Position numbers and translations under genes: made by a program | Notes under the pieces: generated by a model | Database searches by the model: none | The model's input: only the letters and a program-made list of their open reading frames with translations | What the model was told of the DNA's origin: nothing | NCBI GenBank assembly: GCA_964471865.1 | Contig: CAYYHU010000004.1 | Location: 46,674 to 110,673, forward strand | Direction: 5' to 3' | DNA: 64,000 nt | Origin: CAYMUC01 sp964471865 | Lineage (GTDB): Bacteria; Actinomycetota; Acidimicrobiia; Acidimicrobiales; Ilumatobacteraceae | Shown here: positions 1 through 8,670 of the stretch, in pieces | Layout: each line of letters starts with the position of its first letter | Position numbering within the stretch: position 1 is the stretch's first letter

Positions 1-343
1 CGAGTTCCCCCAGGTTGACCACCCCACGGCACGGTCCCACCACTCCGAGTTCGGGATGATCACCGAATACGGCTCTCATCGCGTCACGATCGTCATGGTT
101 TCCCGGCACCAACACCACCCGCTCCCCCAAGGGGTCGAGAATGCGACGGAGGTTGCGATACTGCTCGACACGGCCACTGTTCACGAGATCCCCAGTGACG
201 ACCACCGCATCAGGAGGAATCGCCAGAGCGAGGATTCGCTCGACAGCGTGTTCCAACGCTCGGGAGGTGTCGACTCCCGGCATGAGTTCACGACCTGATT
301 CCACGATGTGGGGGTCGGAGACCTGCACGATCGTCGTCGTCAT
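1..343 (-). CDS. Metallophosphoesterase, N-terminal part (runs off the left edge)
   Basis: The first 114 codons are visible on the minus strand, starting with ATG at 343. They carry the calcineurin-like phosphoesterase hallmarks in order: SDPH (Asp10, His12), GDLVNSG (51-57) and GNHDDR (81-86), which hold the two-metal site. The class III cyclic-nucleotide phosphodiesterase (CpdA) group has this layout, so hydrolysis of a phosphodiester such as cAMP is a reasonable guess, but the C-terminal His motifs are outside the window. No signal peptide is seen, so it should be cytoplasmic. It begins 9 bases after the stop of the enolase-superfamily gene and is probably the last gene of that transcript. 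Confidence 0.85.
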   Translation of the reverse strand, partial: MTTTIVQVSDPHIVESGRELMPGVDTSRALEHAVERILALAIPPDAVVVTGDLVNSGRVEQYRNLRRILDPLGERVVLVPGNHDDRDAMRAVFGDHPELGVVGPCRGVVNLGEL

Positions 344-352
344 CGTCCCCGC

Positions 353-1570
353 CTAGACATCCCGATGCCCGAGCGGATCGGCGACATCGATGGGATCGTC
401 GGCCATCGACAGGTGGAGGCCGTCTGCGGTGTAGGGATGGGAGCGAGCCACGTCCTCGTCGATCTCGACTCCGAGCCCCGGTCGATCCGAGAGATGCAGT
501 CGCCCCTCACGGATGTCGAAGGGTTCGACGAGCAGCTGGCCATGAAAGCCGGTCATCTCCTGAATCGATTCGAGGACCAAGAAGTTCGCTGAACTCGCCG
601 CCACCGCAGCATTGGCAGCAAAGCCGATGGGACCGTTGTAGCAGTGAGGAGCGATCTGAGCTCCGAAGGCCTCAGCCATCCCCGCGATCTTCTTGGCTTC
701 GAAAACACCTCCGCAGCGGGCCACGTTCAACTGCAGGATCCCAGCGGCTCGGGCTTCGAGTACGCGAGCGAACTCGTACTTCGTGGTGAGGCGTTCCCCC
801 GTCGCCACGGGGATGCTGGTGGCCGCCGCCACCTGGGCCAATCCGGCGACGTCGTCGGGTGGAACGGGTTCTTCGAACCACAGCGGGTCATAGGCCTCGA
901 GACGGCGAGCCAAGCGGATGGCCCCCGAGGGCGTGAACTGGCCGTGGGTCCCGAACAACAGATCGGCCCGCCGCCCGACAGCGGTTCGGATCTCAGCGAC
1001 GAAGCGTTCCGACAACTCGAGTCGCTCCAAGCTGGGTTGATGCCCGCCCATGGCCGTATAGGGCCCGGCGGGATCGAACTTGATGGCGGTGAAGCCTCGA
1101 TCGACTTCGTCCTGAGCCCGTCGGGCAGCTGTGGTCGGATCGAGATACACGTCGGCCTCGTCGCCGGGCTCGGGATACAGGTAGGTGTACAGACGCAAGG
1201 AATCGTGGACACGTCCACCGAGCAGATCCGTGGCCGGTCGACCCACGGTCTTGCCCATGATGTCGACACAGGCCATCTCCAGCGCGCTCATCGCTGCTTG
1301 GAGGGTCAGATCGGGCCGCTGGGTGAACCCTCGGCTGTAGCCCCGCCTCCAGAATCGTTCGATTCGGAACGGGTCCTCACCGATGAGGAAGTGCTGTGCG
1401 AGGTCTTCGATCGCGGCGGCTATGACCGTGGGGCGAAATGTAGCGGCATAGGCCTCACCCCAGCCCACGACCCCGTTCGTGGTGGTCACCTTGACGAAAA
1501 CGAAATACGCGCCGCCAAACGACGGCGGGGGGTTGGCGACCACGAGCGCCTCGACGTCGGCGACTCTCAT
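353..1570 (-). CDS. Enolase-superfamily (mandelate racemase/sugar acid dehydratase-like) protein
   Basis: The 405-residue protein has the N-terminal capping domain (about 1-125) and the barrel domain of the mandelate racemase group, whose members abstract the alpha proton of sugar acids or related carboxylates using Mg2+. Visible barrel motifs are AIKFDP (162-167), GTHGQ with His209, WFEEP (Glu233/234), GER (Glu259) and APHCYNGP with His309. In characterised galactonate and mannonate dehydratases the residue two before His209 is a metal-binding Asp; here it is Gly207. ATG at 1570 overlaps the stop of the dehydrogenase gene as ATGA, which is preferred to an in-frame ATG at 1618. The substrate cannot be named; the dehydrogenase next door suggests a small catabolic unit. 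Confidence 0.88.
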   Translation of the reverse strand: MRVADVEALVVANPPPSFGGAYFVFVKVTTTNGVVGWGEAYAATFRPTVIAAAIEDLAQHFLIGEDPFRIERFWRRGYSRGFTQRPDLTLQAAMSALEMACVDIMGKTVGRPATDLLGGRVHDSLRLYTYLYPEPGDEADVYLDPTTAARRAQDEVDRGFTAIKFDPAGPYTAMGGHQPSLERLELSERFVAEIRTAVGRRADLLFGTHGQFTPSGAIRLARRLEAYDPLWFEEPVPPDDVAGLAQVAAATSIPVATGERLTTKYEFARVLEARAAGILQLNVARCGGVFEAKKIAGMAEAFGAQIAPHCYNGPIGFAANAAVAASSANFLVLESIQEMTGFHGQLLVEPFDIREGRLHLSDRPGLGVEIDEDVARSHPYTADGLHLSMADDPIDVADPLGHRDV

Positions 1571-2682
1571 CCTGCGACCCCGCTCGATGTGTCGCCGAAT
1601 CGGATCACATGTCGACACACCGCTCCGGCTCGGACCTCGGCCATGGCGGTCTCGATCTCGCTGAGAGCAAAGGTGCCACTCACGAGACCGGCGAGATCCA
1701 ATCGGCCCGCTCGATGATGATCCAGAAGTGTCGGGATGTCGCGCGCCAACCGGGTGTCACCCATCTTCGAACCGAGAATCCGTTGATGGGAACCCGCCAG
1801 CTCGCCGAGATCCACCCCAAGAAACGCTCCCGTCGGCGGCATCCCGACCACGATCAGCGCCCCGCCGACGGCGAGGAGCCGTCGCGAGGATTCGAACGCG
1901 GCCAGAGCACCCGTGGCCACGAACACGTGATCTGCTCCCACCCCGTGGGTCACGTGGGTCACCAGGTCGTAAGCGTCGTGGGGACTGGCACCATGAGTGG
2001 CTCCGAGCCGCTGGGCGACCTCGAGTTTCGATGGAACCGGATCCACCGCGATGATCACCTCGGCGCCAGCGAGGACCGCTCCTTGCACCACGTTGAGCCC
2101 CACCCCTCCGCATCCCACGACCACGACGGTGTCACCTCGATCGACTTGGGCGGTGTTGAGGACCGAACCGACACCGGTGATCACCCCGCATGCGAGCAGG
2201 GAACCCGCGATCGGATCGAGGTCGTCTCCGACTTCGATCACCTGGGACACATCGACCACAACCTCGTCAGCGAAGGCCGCGGTGCCGAGCCCTTGCGCCA
2301 CGACCTCACCGTCGGGAGTACTCAACGGCGACCGACGAGGGGCGGCGGCCGGGGTCCGGCATGCGACCTCATGACCACGACGACACGCCCGACAGGTTCC
2401 ACAGGAGCGGATGAGGGTCACCAGAACCCGAGCACCCAGTGCAGGTCCGGGACCGGTGGTGTCGACGACTCGACCGATCGCTTCATGCCCAAAGACCGCG
2501 GGGAGATCTCCTCCCCAGTCACCTCGAGCCAGCGCGATGTCACTGTGACAAATCGCGGTGGCCTCGAGACGGACCCGCACCTGACCCGGACCGGGCGGTG
2601 CGAGCAGCAACGTCTCGATGCTCATCGGTTCGTCGTGACGGCGACATACCGCTGCACGCACCGGGGTCGGTGAAGCGGCCAT
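1567..2682 (-). CDS. Zinc-dependent alcohol dehydrogenase (medium-chain)
   Basis: The 371-residue protein is a medium-chain dehydrogenase oxidising an alcohol with NAD(P)+. Catalytic zinc ligands are seen at ICHSD (Cys45) and GHEA (His66, Glu67), the structural zinc cysteines at Cys94, Cys97, Cys100 and Cys108, and the nucleotide-binding VVGCGGVG motif near residue 190. It resembles the class III/NDMA-dependent alcohol dehydrogenases of actinobacteria, but the substrate is open. The ATG at 2682 is supported by a TAGGGT hexamer exactly six bases upstream, suggesting a leaderless message and hence a promoter of its own after the transporter genes. It is translationally coupled to the downstream enolase-superfamily gene. 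Confidence 0.9.
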   Translation of the reverse strand: MAASPTPVRAAVCRRHDEPMSIETLLLAPPGPGQVRVRLEATAICHSDIALARGDWGGDLPAVFGHEAIGRVVDTTGPGPALGARVLVTLIRSCGTCRACRRGHEVACRTPAAAPRRSPLSTPDGEVVAQGLGTAAFADEVVVDVSQVIEVGDDLDPIAGSLLACGVITGVGSVLNTAQVDRGDTVVVVGCGGVGLNVVQGAVLAGAEVIIAVDPVPSKLEVAQRLGATHGASPHDAYDLVTHVTHGVGADHVFVATGALAAFESSRRLLAVGGALIVVGMPPTGAFLGVDLGELAGSHQRILGSKMGDTRLARDIPTLLDHHRAGRLDLAGLVSGTFALSEIETAMAEVRAGAVCRHVIRFGDTSSGVAG

Positions 2683-2688
2683 GACTCG

Positions 2689-2694
2689 ACCCTA
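2689..2694 (-). promoter_or_regulatory. -10 hexamer TAGGGT of the alcohol dehydrogenase gene
   Basis: TAGGGT lies six bases before the ATG at 2682. A TANNNT hexamer at this distance is the usual mark of a leaderless actinobacterial transcript. No Shine-Dalgarno sequence is present between them. A good -35 was not found. Confidence 0.5.
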
Positions 2695-2738
2695 ACGCTT
2701 CGTCGGTGACGCCTCGCCCGCAGGGGACGCGGCGGGAT

Positions 2739-4271
2739 TCAGGCCTCGGTCGCGACCACACCTGACATCAACAAACCGATCTCCTTGACGTCGGCATCGG
2801 CACCGGCGACCTCGCCCATGATCTCGCCTTCGAGGATCACCACGATGCGATCCGACATCTGCACGACTTCGTCGAGATCCTCAGAGATCAACAGGATCGC
2901 GGCGCCCTGCATCCGTTGGTCGAGGAGTTGTTCATGGATGTATTCGGCTGCGCCGATGTCGACCCCGCGAGTGGGCTGAGCGACGACGAGGACATCGGCT
3001 CCGGCGCTGAACTCGCGCGCAATGACGACTTTTTGGATGTTGCCCCCTGAGAGATGCCTCGTGGGCGTGTCGACGGTGGGTGTCTTCACCCGATAGCGCT
3101 TCACCAGATTGCGACATCGCTCGAGGATCGCGGAGCGGTTGAGAAGACCTCGTTTGGTGAAGGGTGCCCGGTGGTAGTCCACGAGCATCAGGTTCTCCGC
3201 CACTGTGAAGTCCCCGATGGCTCCGTCCTTCATGCGTTCCTCGGGCACAAAGGCCAAACCCAGTTTGCGCACCGACTTCGGAGCGGGCGCGGTGACCGGG
3301 TTTCCGGCGATCGTCACCGAGCCGGACTCGATGGATCGCAGACCGAACAAGGCCTCGGCGAGTTCTCGTTGTCCGTTTCCCGACACCCCGGCGATCCCCA
3401 CGATCTCTCCGGAACGGACCTGAAGGTGGAGATGTTTGACCGCCATCGTTCCCCGGTCCCCGAGCACACAGAGGTCGTCGATCGACAATCGAACCTCTCC
3501 GACGTCTCGGGGAGCCAGAGTCCGGGTCAACTGGACGGGTCGGCCCACCATCAGTTCGGCAAGCGACTCTCGGGTCGCCTCCGAGGGCCGGGTATGGCCC
3601 GAGACACGACCATCGCGCAGCACGGTGATCTCATCGGAGATGGCCATCACCTCGTGCAACTTGTGCGAGATGAACACCAACCCCCGACCGTCGTCGGTCA
3701 ACTGGCCCAAAGTGGCGAACAACTCGTCGACCTCGGGCGGTGTCAGTACGGCGGTCGGCTCGTCGAGGACCAGGATCCGCGCGTCTCGATACAGAGCCTT
3801 GAGGATCTCGGCGCGTTGACGTTCCCCCACGGCCAACTGCCAGATGTAGGCGTCGGGATCGATGCGCAGTCCGTAGCGGTCGGAGACCTCGCTGAGGCGC
3901 TTGCGCACCGGTCCCATATCGGCGAGACCCCGACGACCCGGCAAACCCAAAGCGACATTCTCGGCAACGGTCAAGGTCGGCACGAGCATGAAGTGCTGGT
4001 GGATCATGCCGATCCCGTTCGCGATCGCGACCGAGGGTGAGGTGATCTCCACGGGACGACCATCGAGAAGTATCTCGCCCTCATCGGGGCGGTACTGGCC
4101 GTAGAGAATCTTCATCAGGGTGCTCTTGCCAGCACCGTTCTCACCGAGGATGGTATGGACCTGACCCGGCAGCACCGCGAGATCGACGTCGTCGTTCGCG
4201 AGGACGCCCGGGAACCGCTTGGTGATTCCCCGCATCTCGAGCATCGGTACTACCGGGTCAGTATCCATCAT
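2739..4271 (-). CDS. Nucleoside (BMP-type) ABC importer, double ATPase subunit
   Basis: The 510-residue protein has two tandem ABC ATPase domains, as in the energising subunits of ribose and BMP/nucleoside importers (RbsA, NupA, YufO families). Domain 1 shows GENGAGKST (about 43-51), the signature region LAVGERQRAEI and Walker B ILVLDEPTAVL; domain 2 has a degenerate Walker A (GVSGNGQRE), signature LSGGNIQK and VVAQPTRGVD, the asymmetry usual in this family. Two ATG codons (4271 and 4268) follow AGGA; the second has the better spacing. It follows the substrate-binding lipoprotein gene by 11 bases and completes the importer operon. Confidence 0.94.
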   Translation of the reverse strand: MMDTDPVVPMLEMRGITKRFPGVLANDDVDLAVLPGQVHTILGENGAGKSTLMKILYGQYRPDEGEILLDGRPVEITSPSVAIANGIGMIHQHFMLVPTLTVAENVALGLPGRRGLADMGPVRKRLSEVSDRYGLRIDPDAYIWQLAVGERQRAEILKALYRDARILVLDEPTAVLTPPEVDELFATLGQLTDDGRGLVFISHKLHEVMAISDEITVLRDGRVSGHTRPSEATRESLAELMVGRPVQLTRTLAPRDVGEVRLSIDDLCVLGDRGTMAVKHLHLQVRSGEIVGIAGVSGNGQRELAEALFGLRSIESGSVTIAGNPVTAPAPKSVRKLGLAFVPEERMKDGAIGDFTVAENLMLVDYHRAPFTKRGLLNRSAILERCRNLVKRYRVKTPTVDTPTRHLSGGNIQKVVIAREFSAGADVLVVAQPTRGVDIGAAEYIHEQLLDQRMQGAAILLISEDLDEVVQMSDRIVVILEGEIMGEVAGADADVKEIGLLMSGVVATEA

Positions 4272-4282
4272 CGATTCCTGTG

Positions 4283-5323
4283 TCAGTCGATACCGGTGCT
4301 CAGTTCACCCGACGCGATGGACGCGGCAAGTTCCTCGGCCTCGGCGAGAAGTTCGGCGTCGAGACCGAAGGCCTCGTTGAATTCCATTTCGAGACCGCCG
4401 TTGGCGAGGGTCGCGACATAGACCTCGCCACCGAGTTTGCCACTGGCGATGTCGTCGATGATCTGCTCGAGCACGATCTCCCAGTGATACACCTGCGAGG
4501 CCACCACGATGGCCTCACCAAGCGGCGACTGGTTCGACTGGGTGCCGAACCAGGGGATCGACTCTTCGAGCGCCACACCCGTTGCGCCCACGACCATCTG
4601 AGCGGTACCGGTGAGGATGTCGGCGCCCGCAGAGACGTGGGCGTTGGCAGCCTCAGCCGCAAGAGCGACATCGGAGAAGGACTCGATGTAGTTCACATTG
4701 ACACGAGCATCGGGATTTGATGCGGCGACGCCAGCCACGAAGCCGTCGACGTAGAGCTTCGCATCGCCCACGGCCACGGGTCCCACGACACCGAGGACAT
4801 CCGATTCGGTGAGCTGGCCCGCCACATACCCGTTGACGTAGCCACCCTCATCGGAGCGCACGGTATACGCCGACACATTGGGAAGGCCGAAGGTGTCCAC
4901 GGCGGTGCCCCACGCGAAGGCGACATCGGGGAAGTCCGGAGCGATCTCTTGCAGCGGCGCGCCGTACTGCGAACCGTGAGCGATCACCAGGTCATACCCG
5001 TCACCGGCATAGCCCCGAAGCGCTGTGGCCGCGTCCTCGACGATGAAGGTTCCATCGGTGATGTCCACATCGATATCGCGGGTCTCAGCGACCCGGGTAA
5101 CGCTGTCGACGATGCTCTGACTAAAGGCCAGGTCGTTGCTCGCGCTCGGCGCCACGATGGCGATGCGGAAGGGCTCGCCGCCTGACGGCGCCGCCGTCGT
5201 GGGAGCCGCCGTGGTGTCGGCGGATCCGCCATCGTCGTTACCGCACGCGCCGAGTAGTGCCACAGCACCCACGGCGGCGACGGCGAAACGTAGTGAACGT
5301 TTCGAGATGGTTCGGGTGGTCAT
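4283..5323 (-). CDS. BMP-family substrate-binding lipoprotein
   Basis: The 346-residue protein starts with a basic stretch, a hydrophobic segment and the lipobox LLGAC followed by an acidic, Ala/Thr-rich linker, so it should be an exported lipoprotein. The body matches the basic membrane protein (BMP/PnrA/Med) family, which binds purine or pyrimidine nucleosides for ABC import: FRIAIVAPSASNDLAFSQS at the start of the periplasmic-binding fold, LVIAHGSQYG and FAWGTA inside it. ATG at 5323 is chosen over GTG at 5329 because GGGGAG stands eight bases before it. It lies between the permease genes and the ATPase gene of the same operon. Confidence 0.93.
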   Translation of the reverse strand: MTTRTISKRSLRFAVAAVGAVALLGACGNDDGGSADTTAAPTTAAPSGGEPFRIAIVAPSASNDLAFSQSIVDSVTRVAETRDIDVDITDGTFIVEDAATALRGYAGDGYDLVIAHGSQYGAPLQEIAPDFPDVAFAWGTAVDTFGLPNVSAYTVRSDEGGYVNGYVAGQLTESDVLGVVGPVAVGDAKLYVDGFVAGVAASNPDARVNVNYIESFSDVALAAEAANAHVSAGADILTGTAQMVVGATGVALEESIPWFGTQSNQSPLGEAIVVASQVYHWEIVLEQIIDDIASGKLGGEVYVATLANGGLEMEFNEAFGLDAELLAEAEELAASIASGELSTGID

Positions 5324-5369
5324 ATTCACGTCTCCCCTGAAGTAGGTGACCCGATCGGGTCGATGGTGG

Positions 5370-6302
5370 TCATGCCGTGCGATCGAAGGGTCGAGTCAAC
5401 GCGGCGGGGGCGTCGCTCCGGCGGCTCACGAGCACCAGAACGACGATCGTGGCCACAGCCGGAGCCATGGCCGCGAGGCTGGAGGTGGCACCACTGACGA
5501 TGCCGAGCGTCTTCCACTGCAGCACCGTCGCCGAGACGATGCCGAACAACAAGGCACCGCCCACCACCCGGGCGGGACGCCAGGCTCCGAAGTAGACCAG
5601 AGCAATGGCGATGAATCCCTGACCCGCAGTCAGGTTCTGTTGGAAGATGCCCACCTCGAGTGCCAGCGCACCGCCCGCGAGACCGGCGAAGGCGTTGCCG
5701 ATCAGGATCGCGAACGTACGGGTCCATTCGACGCTGACCCCGAGAGTGTCAGCGGCCTCAGGGGTCTCGCCCACGGCGCGGATGTTCAACCCGAACGTCG
5801 TCTTGTTGATCATGAACGCCACCAACGGCACTGCGATGAACGCGGCGTAGACGAGCGGGTTATGGCTGAACAACAGCTCACCGAGATGGGTGATGTCGGA
5901 GAGGAATGGGATGTCGATGTCGCCGAGACCGGTGATGGGACGCGGCGTCCCAACCCACCGTTGGAACAACAAGTCGGTGATGCCCAGGCCGAACAAGAAG
6001 ATCCCGATACCGCTGATGCCCTGCACGGCGTGAGTGATGACGGTGATGAACGCATAGACCATTCCCATCACCACACCCACAGCGAGTGCGGCGCCGACAC
6101 CAGCGAGTCGGCTGCCGGTCTCGAGGGTCGTGTAGTACGCCGCGAAGGCGCCGATGAGCATGACGCCTTCGACCCCGAGATTGAGAACGCCGGCTCGCTG
6201 TCCGATCGTCTCCCCGAGCGCCGCGAGCAGGAACGGCGTGGCCAAACGGATCCCTGAGGCCAACGTCGCCACGATCACCGAGACGGTGAAGAACTCGCTC
6301 AT
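5370..6302 (-). CDS. Nucleoside ABC importer permease, second subunit
   Basis: The 310-residue integral membrane protein belongs to the BPD_transp_2 permease family (YufQ/NupC/RbsC group). The characteristic motif GQRAGVLNLGVEGVMLIGA (about 34-52) is intact and about eight or nine hydrophobic segments follow. Together with the neighbouring permease it should form the membrane channel of the BMP-type importer. The ATG at 6302 overlaps the stop of the first permease gene as ATGA, so the two subunits are translationally coupled. Confidence 0.93.
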   Translation of the reverse strand: MSEFFTVSVIVATLASGIRLATPFLLAALGETIGQRAGVLNLGVEGVMLIGAFAAYYTTLETGSRLAGVGAALAVGVVMGMVYAFITVITHAVQGISGIGIFLFGLGITDLLFQRWVGTPRPITGLGDIDIPFLSDITHLGELLFSHNPLVYAAFIAVPLVAFMINKTTFGLNIRAVGETPEAADTLGVSVEWTRTFAILIGNAFAGLAGGALALEVGIFQQNLTAGQGFIAIALVYFGAWRPARVVGGALLFGIVSATVLQWKTLGIVSGATSSLAAMAPAVATIVVLVLVSRRSDAPAALTRPFDRTA

Positions 6303-7456
6303 GACGCATCCCCCGCAGTCGACGTGTCATCGGCCCATCGCCGCAAGCGAGTCTGAAGCTTCAGACTCGAGACCACGAACACCACGACGATTCCGTTCAA
6401 CGCCACGATCAGCGCTGCGGGAACCTGAAGCTCACGTTGAAGCGAGATTCCGCCGTTGAGCAGACCTCCGAACAAGAACGAGGCTGGAATCGTCGTCAGC
6501 GGATGCAGCCCCCCGAAGAGGGCCGCCACGATTCCGTTGAAGCCGGCGTTCTGAGTGAACGCCGCCGCTCCCCCTTCGCCGATGAGACGGTGTGATTGAG
6601 AACCGAACACCAGCACCGCTCCTGCGACCCCTGCACACGCACCGGAGAAGGCAAGGGCTTGAACCACCGATCGCTGGACTGCCATGCCGGCGTAGCGCGA
6701 TGCATGAGGGTTGTGGCCGACTCCCCGCAATCTCATGCCGAGCGCACTGCGGAACAACAACACGTAACCCGCAATGGCGACAGCCACTGCGACGAGGACC
6801 CCCAGATGCAAGCGGGTGCCTCCGGGCAGCAGGGGCAGATCGGCGTTCTCGGTCAACCGTTTGGTCTGTTGGATCTTGATGGGGCCGTCTTCGATGAGCA
6901 GGTCCTGCAGCAAAAAGCTCAGGAACTGCGCCGCGATGATGTTCATCATGATCGTCGAGAGAATCTCGTTGACCCCGAGATAGGCCTTGAGAGCTCCCGG
7001 AACCGCACCCCATGCCGCTCCGCCGAGAGCCCCGGCCACCAAGACGAGGGGGACGAGCAGGATCCGGGGAGTACCCGGAACGGCCAGAGACACGACCGTG
7101 GACAGGATCGCTCCTGCGATGATCTGACCCTCGCCCCCGATGTTGATGACCCCGGTGCGAAACGCAATACAGATCCCGACGCCCACGAGCAGTAACGGCA
7201 TCGCCTTGAGCGCAGTATCGGCCAAAGCCTCCCAGCCGCCAAAGGCACCGTCGAGAAGGGCGCCGTATCCGGTGATCGGGTTCGCACCCAACGACATGAT
7301 GATGACCGCACCGATCACCAATGCCACGAGCACTGCTCCGAGAGGGACCGCCACACCACTCATTCCGGCGATACGACGACGAAGTGCTCGTGGGTTGCCG
7401 GTGGGCTCCTGGGACTCGGGACCGGACTCGTCGACTGCCTCCTCGATCGCCGTCAT
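6299..7456 (-). CDS. Nucleoside ABC importer permease, first subunit
   Basis: The 385-residue membrane protein is the partner BPD_transp_2 permease (YufP/NupB type). After a charged 30-residue N-terminus come hydrophobic segments and the motif FRTGVINIGGEGQIIAGAI (about 100-118), the equivalent of the GxxxNxGxEG loop in the sister subunit. In-frame upstream starts exist (ATG at 7519 and 7666), but ATG at 7456 is preferred because GAGGA sits five bases before it and the added residues would be Arg/Pro-rich and unlike this family. It is the promoter-proximal gene of the importer operon, which reads permease, permease, binding lipoprotein, ATPase. Confidence 0.9.
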   Translation of the reverse strand: MTAIEEAVDESGPESQEPTGNPRALRRRIAGMSGVAVPLGAVLVALVIGAVIIMSLGANPITGYGALLDGAFGGWEALADTALKAMPLLLVGVGICIAFRTGVINIGGEGQIIAGAILSTVVSLAVPGTPRILLVPLVLVAGALGGAAWGAVPGALKAYLGVNEILSTIMMNIIAAQFLSFLLQDLLIEDGPIKIQQTKRLTENADLPLLPGGTRLHLGVLVAVAVAIAGYVLLFRSALGMRLRGVGHNPHASRYAGMAVQRSVVQALAFSGACAGVAGAVLVFGSQSHRLIGEGGAAAFTQNAGFNGIVAALFGGLHPLTTIPASFLFGGLLNGGISLQRELQVPAALIVALNGIVVVFVVSSLKLQTRLRRWADDTSTAGDAS

Positions 7457-7759
7457 CGACGTCCTCGCCCGACCGTCGAGTCGGTCCGGTGGTGATGTGC
7501 GACCCTCACGGGGATCCATCTTTCCAGCATCGCCGCCTCTCAGGTTCCCGATACATGAACGCTTGGTTACCAGATTTCGGCACCTTAATCGGTTAACAGA
7601 ACATAAAAATGCCTGGTGAACACGTCCTGAGGTCTCATGAACTCGACCCCATCGACAGCGTTTCACCGTCTCATCGACGTCGTCCTCGAGGGGGTGGCGG
7701 TGCCGTCGGAGACATCTCGACGCCCGAACACGAACTCCCCTACGGCGTAGCGTGATGGT
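7457..7759. promoter_or_regulatory. Divergent intergenic region between the importer operon and the M14 lipoprotein gene
   Basis: This 303-base stretch has no gene of its own. It holds the most AT-rich sequence of the neighbourhood (about 7545-7613), which is where the promoter of the importer operon should lie. Two similar heptamers, GGTTACC (7565-7571) and GGTTAAC (7591-7597), are spaced 26 bases apart and could be operator half-sites, but this is speculative. No single -35/-10 pair stands out. Confidence 0.45.
7748..7753 (+). promoter_or_regulatory. -10 hexamer TAGCGT of the M14 carboxypeptidase-like gene
   Basis: TAGCGT stands six bases before the GTG at 7760, with no Shine-Dalgarno sequence. 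The same hexamer at the same distance precedes the GTG of the collagen-like gene at 30862. Probably a leaderless start. Confidence 0.45.
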
Positions 7760-8635
7760 GTGAGTCGTGGTCGTCGCCGTGGTCTGGGTCTCATCGTTCT
7801 CGCCGTGATGAGTGCGTGCGGCTCCGACACCAGCGACTCCCCAGGTGCCGTATCAGCACCATCCTCGAGCGATCTCGGGACCCCTACCACCCTGAATCAG
7901 CCACCGTCATCGTTATCGGCGGTCTCTTCCACGACGGCAGCGCCCACGACCACCCCACCACCGACCAGCACCACCACCACGACCATCCCGGAACCGGAAT
8001 CGATCATCGTGGGAATGTCGCGGTTGGGTCGCCCGATCGAGGCGGTGGCCATTGGTGATCCGGGTGAGGTGACGGTGTTGGTGGTGGGCGTCATCCACGG
8101 CAACGAGAACGCCGGTCTCGACATCGTCGATGAACTGCGAGAACTCGAACCGCCCGATGGGGTACAGCTCTGGCTTCTCCCAACCATCAATCCTGATGGT
8201 CTCGCCGCCGATGAGCGCGGGAACGCCGCAGGTGTGGACCTCAACCGTAACTTTCCCCACAACTGGGGACCGATCGCCGAGCCCGGCAACTGGCAGTACG
8301 CAGGTGAGGGCCCCGCGAGCGAACCCGAAACCGAAGCGTTCGTCGAGTTCGCCCGGAACCTGCGCCCGGATCTGACCCTGTGGTACCACCAGGATCTGTA
8401 TCGGATCTCTCCGGCCTCAGGTCTCGAAGGTGAGATCCGCGAGGCCTACGCCACGATGACGGGCCTTCCGATCGTGTCCATCACCGGAGGCACCTACACC
8501 GGCGTGGCGGCGACGTGGCAGCGACGAACCGTGGGTGGAATCGCCTTCGTGGTCGAACTCGGCCCGGAACTCGCACCGGGCGAGGCTCGTCGGCATGCCG
8601 ACGCCGTTCTTGCGGTCAGCCAACTCCTGCGATGA
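7760..8635 (+). CDS. M14-family zinc carboxypeptidase/amidase-like lipoprotein
   Basis: The 291-residue protein has a lipoprotein signal (hydrophobic core, lipobox VMSAC), then a Ser/Thr/Pro-rich linker to about residue 75, then an M14 metallopeptidase domain. Zinc ligands are seen at IHGNENAG (His and Glu) and YHQD (His); substrate-binding Arg in VDLNRNFPHNW and the catalytic Glu in VVELGPE are also present. This short domain resembles murein peptide amidase MpaA-like enzymes, which release the terminal residue from cell-wall peptides, so action on peptidoglycan outside the membrane is plausible. GTG at 7760 is used, supported by the -10 hexamer before it. Confidence 0.88.
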   Translation: MSRGRRRGLGLIVLAVMSACGSDTSDSPGAVSAPSSSDLGTPTTLNQPPSSLSAVSSTTAAPTTTPPPTSTTTTTIPEPESIIVGMSRLGRPIEAVAIGDPGEVTVLVVGVIHGNENAGLDIVDELRELEPPDGVQLWLLPTINPDGLAADERGNAAGVDLNRNFPHNWGPIAEPGNWQYAGEGPASEPETEAFVEFARNLRPDLTLWYHQDLYRISPASGLEGEIREAYATMTGLPIVSITGGTYTGVAATWQRRTVGGIAFVVELGPELAPGEARRHADAVLAVSQLLR

Positions 8636-8647
8636 ATCCCGATCTGT

Positions 8648-8660
8648 CACCCCAGGGGTG
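8648..8660. terminator. Short GC-rich hairpin between convergent genes
   Basis: CACCCC and GGGGTG form an inverted repeat around one base, between the convergent stops at 8635 and 8671. There is no T-run, so a terminator role is only a guess. Confidence 0.25.
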
Positions 8661-8670
8661 CAGCACTCGG

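Noticed and set aside
644..1717. Long plus-strand ORF opposite the enolase-superfamily gene
   Set aside because: High-GC antisense shadow: no family motifs, odd composition, no ribosome site, and the minus-strand genes explain the region fully. The same applies to other long antisense ORFs such as 1609-2673, 3054-4040, 5346-6257, 24421-26403 and 50433-51536.
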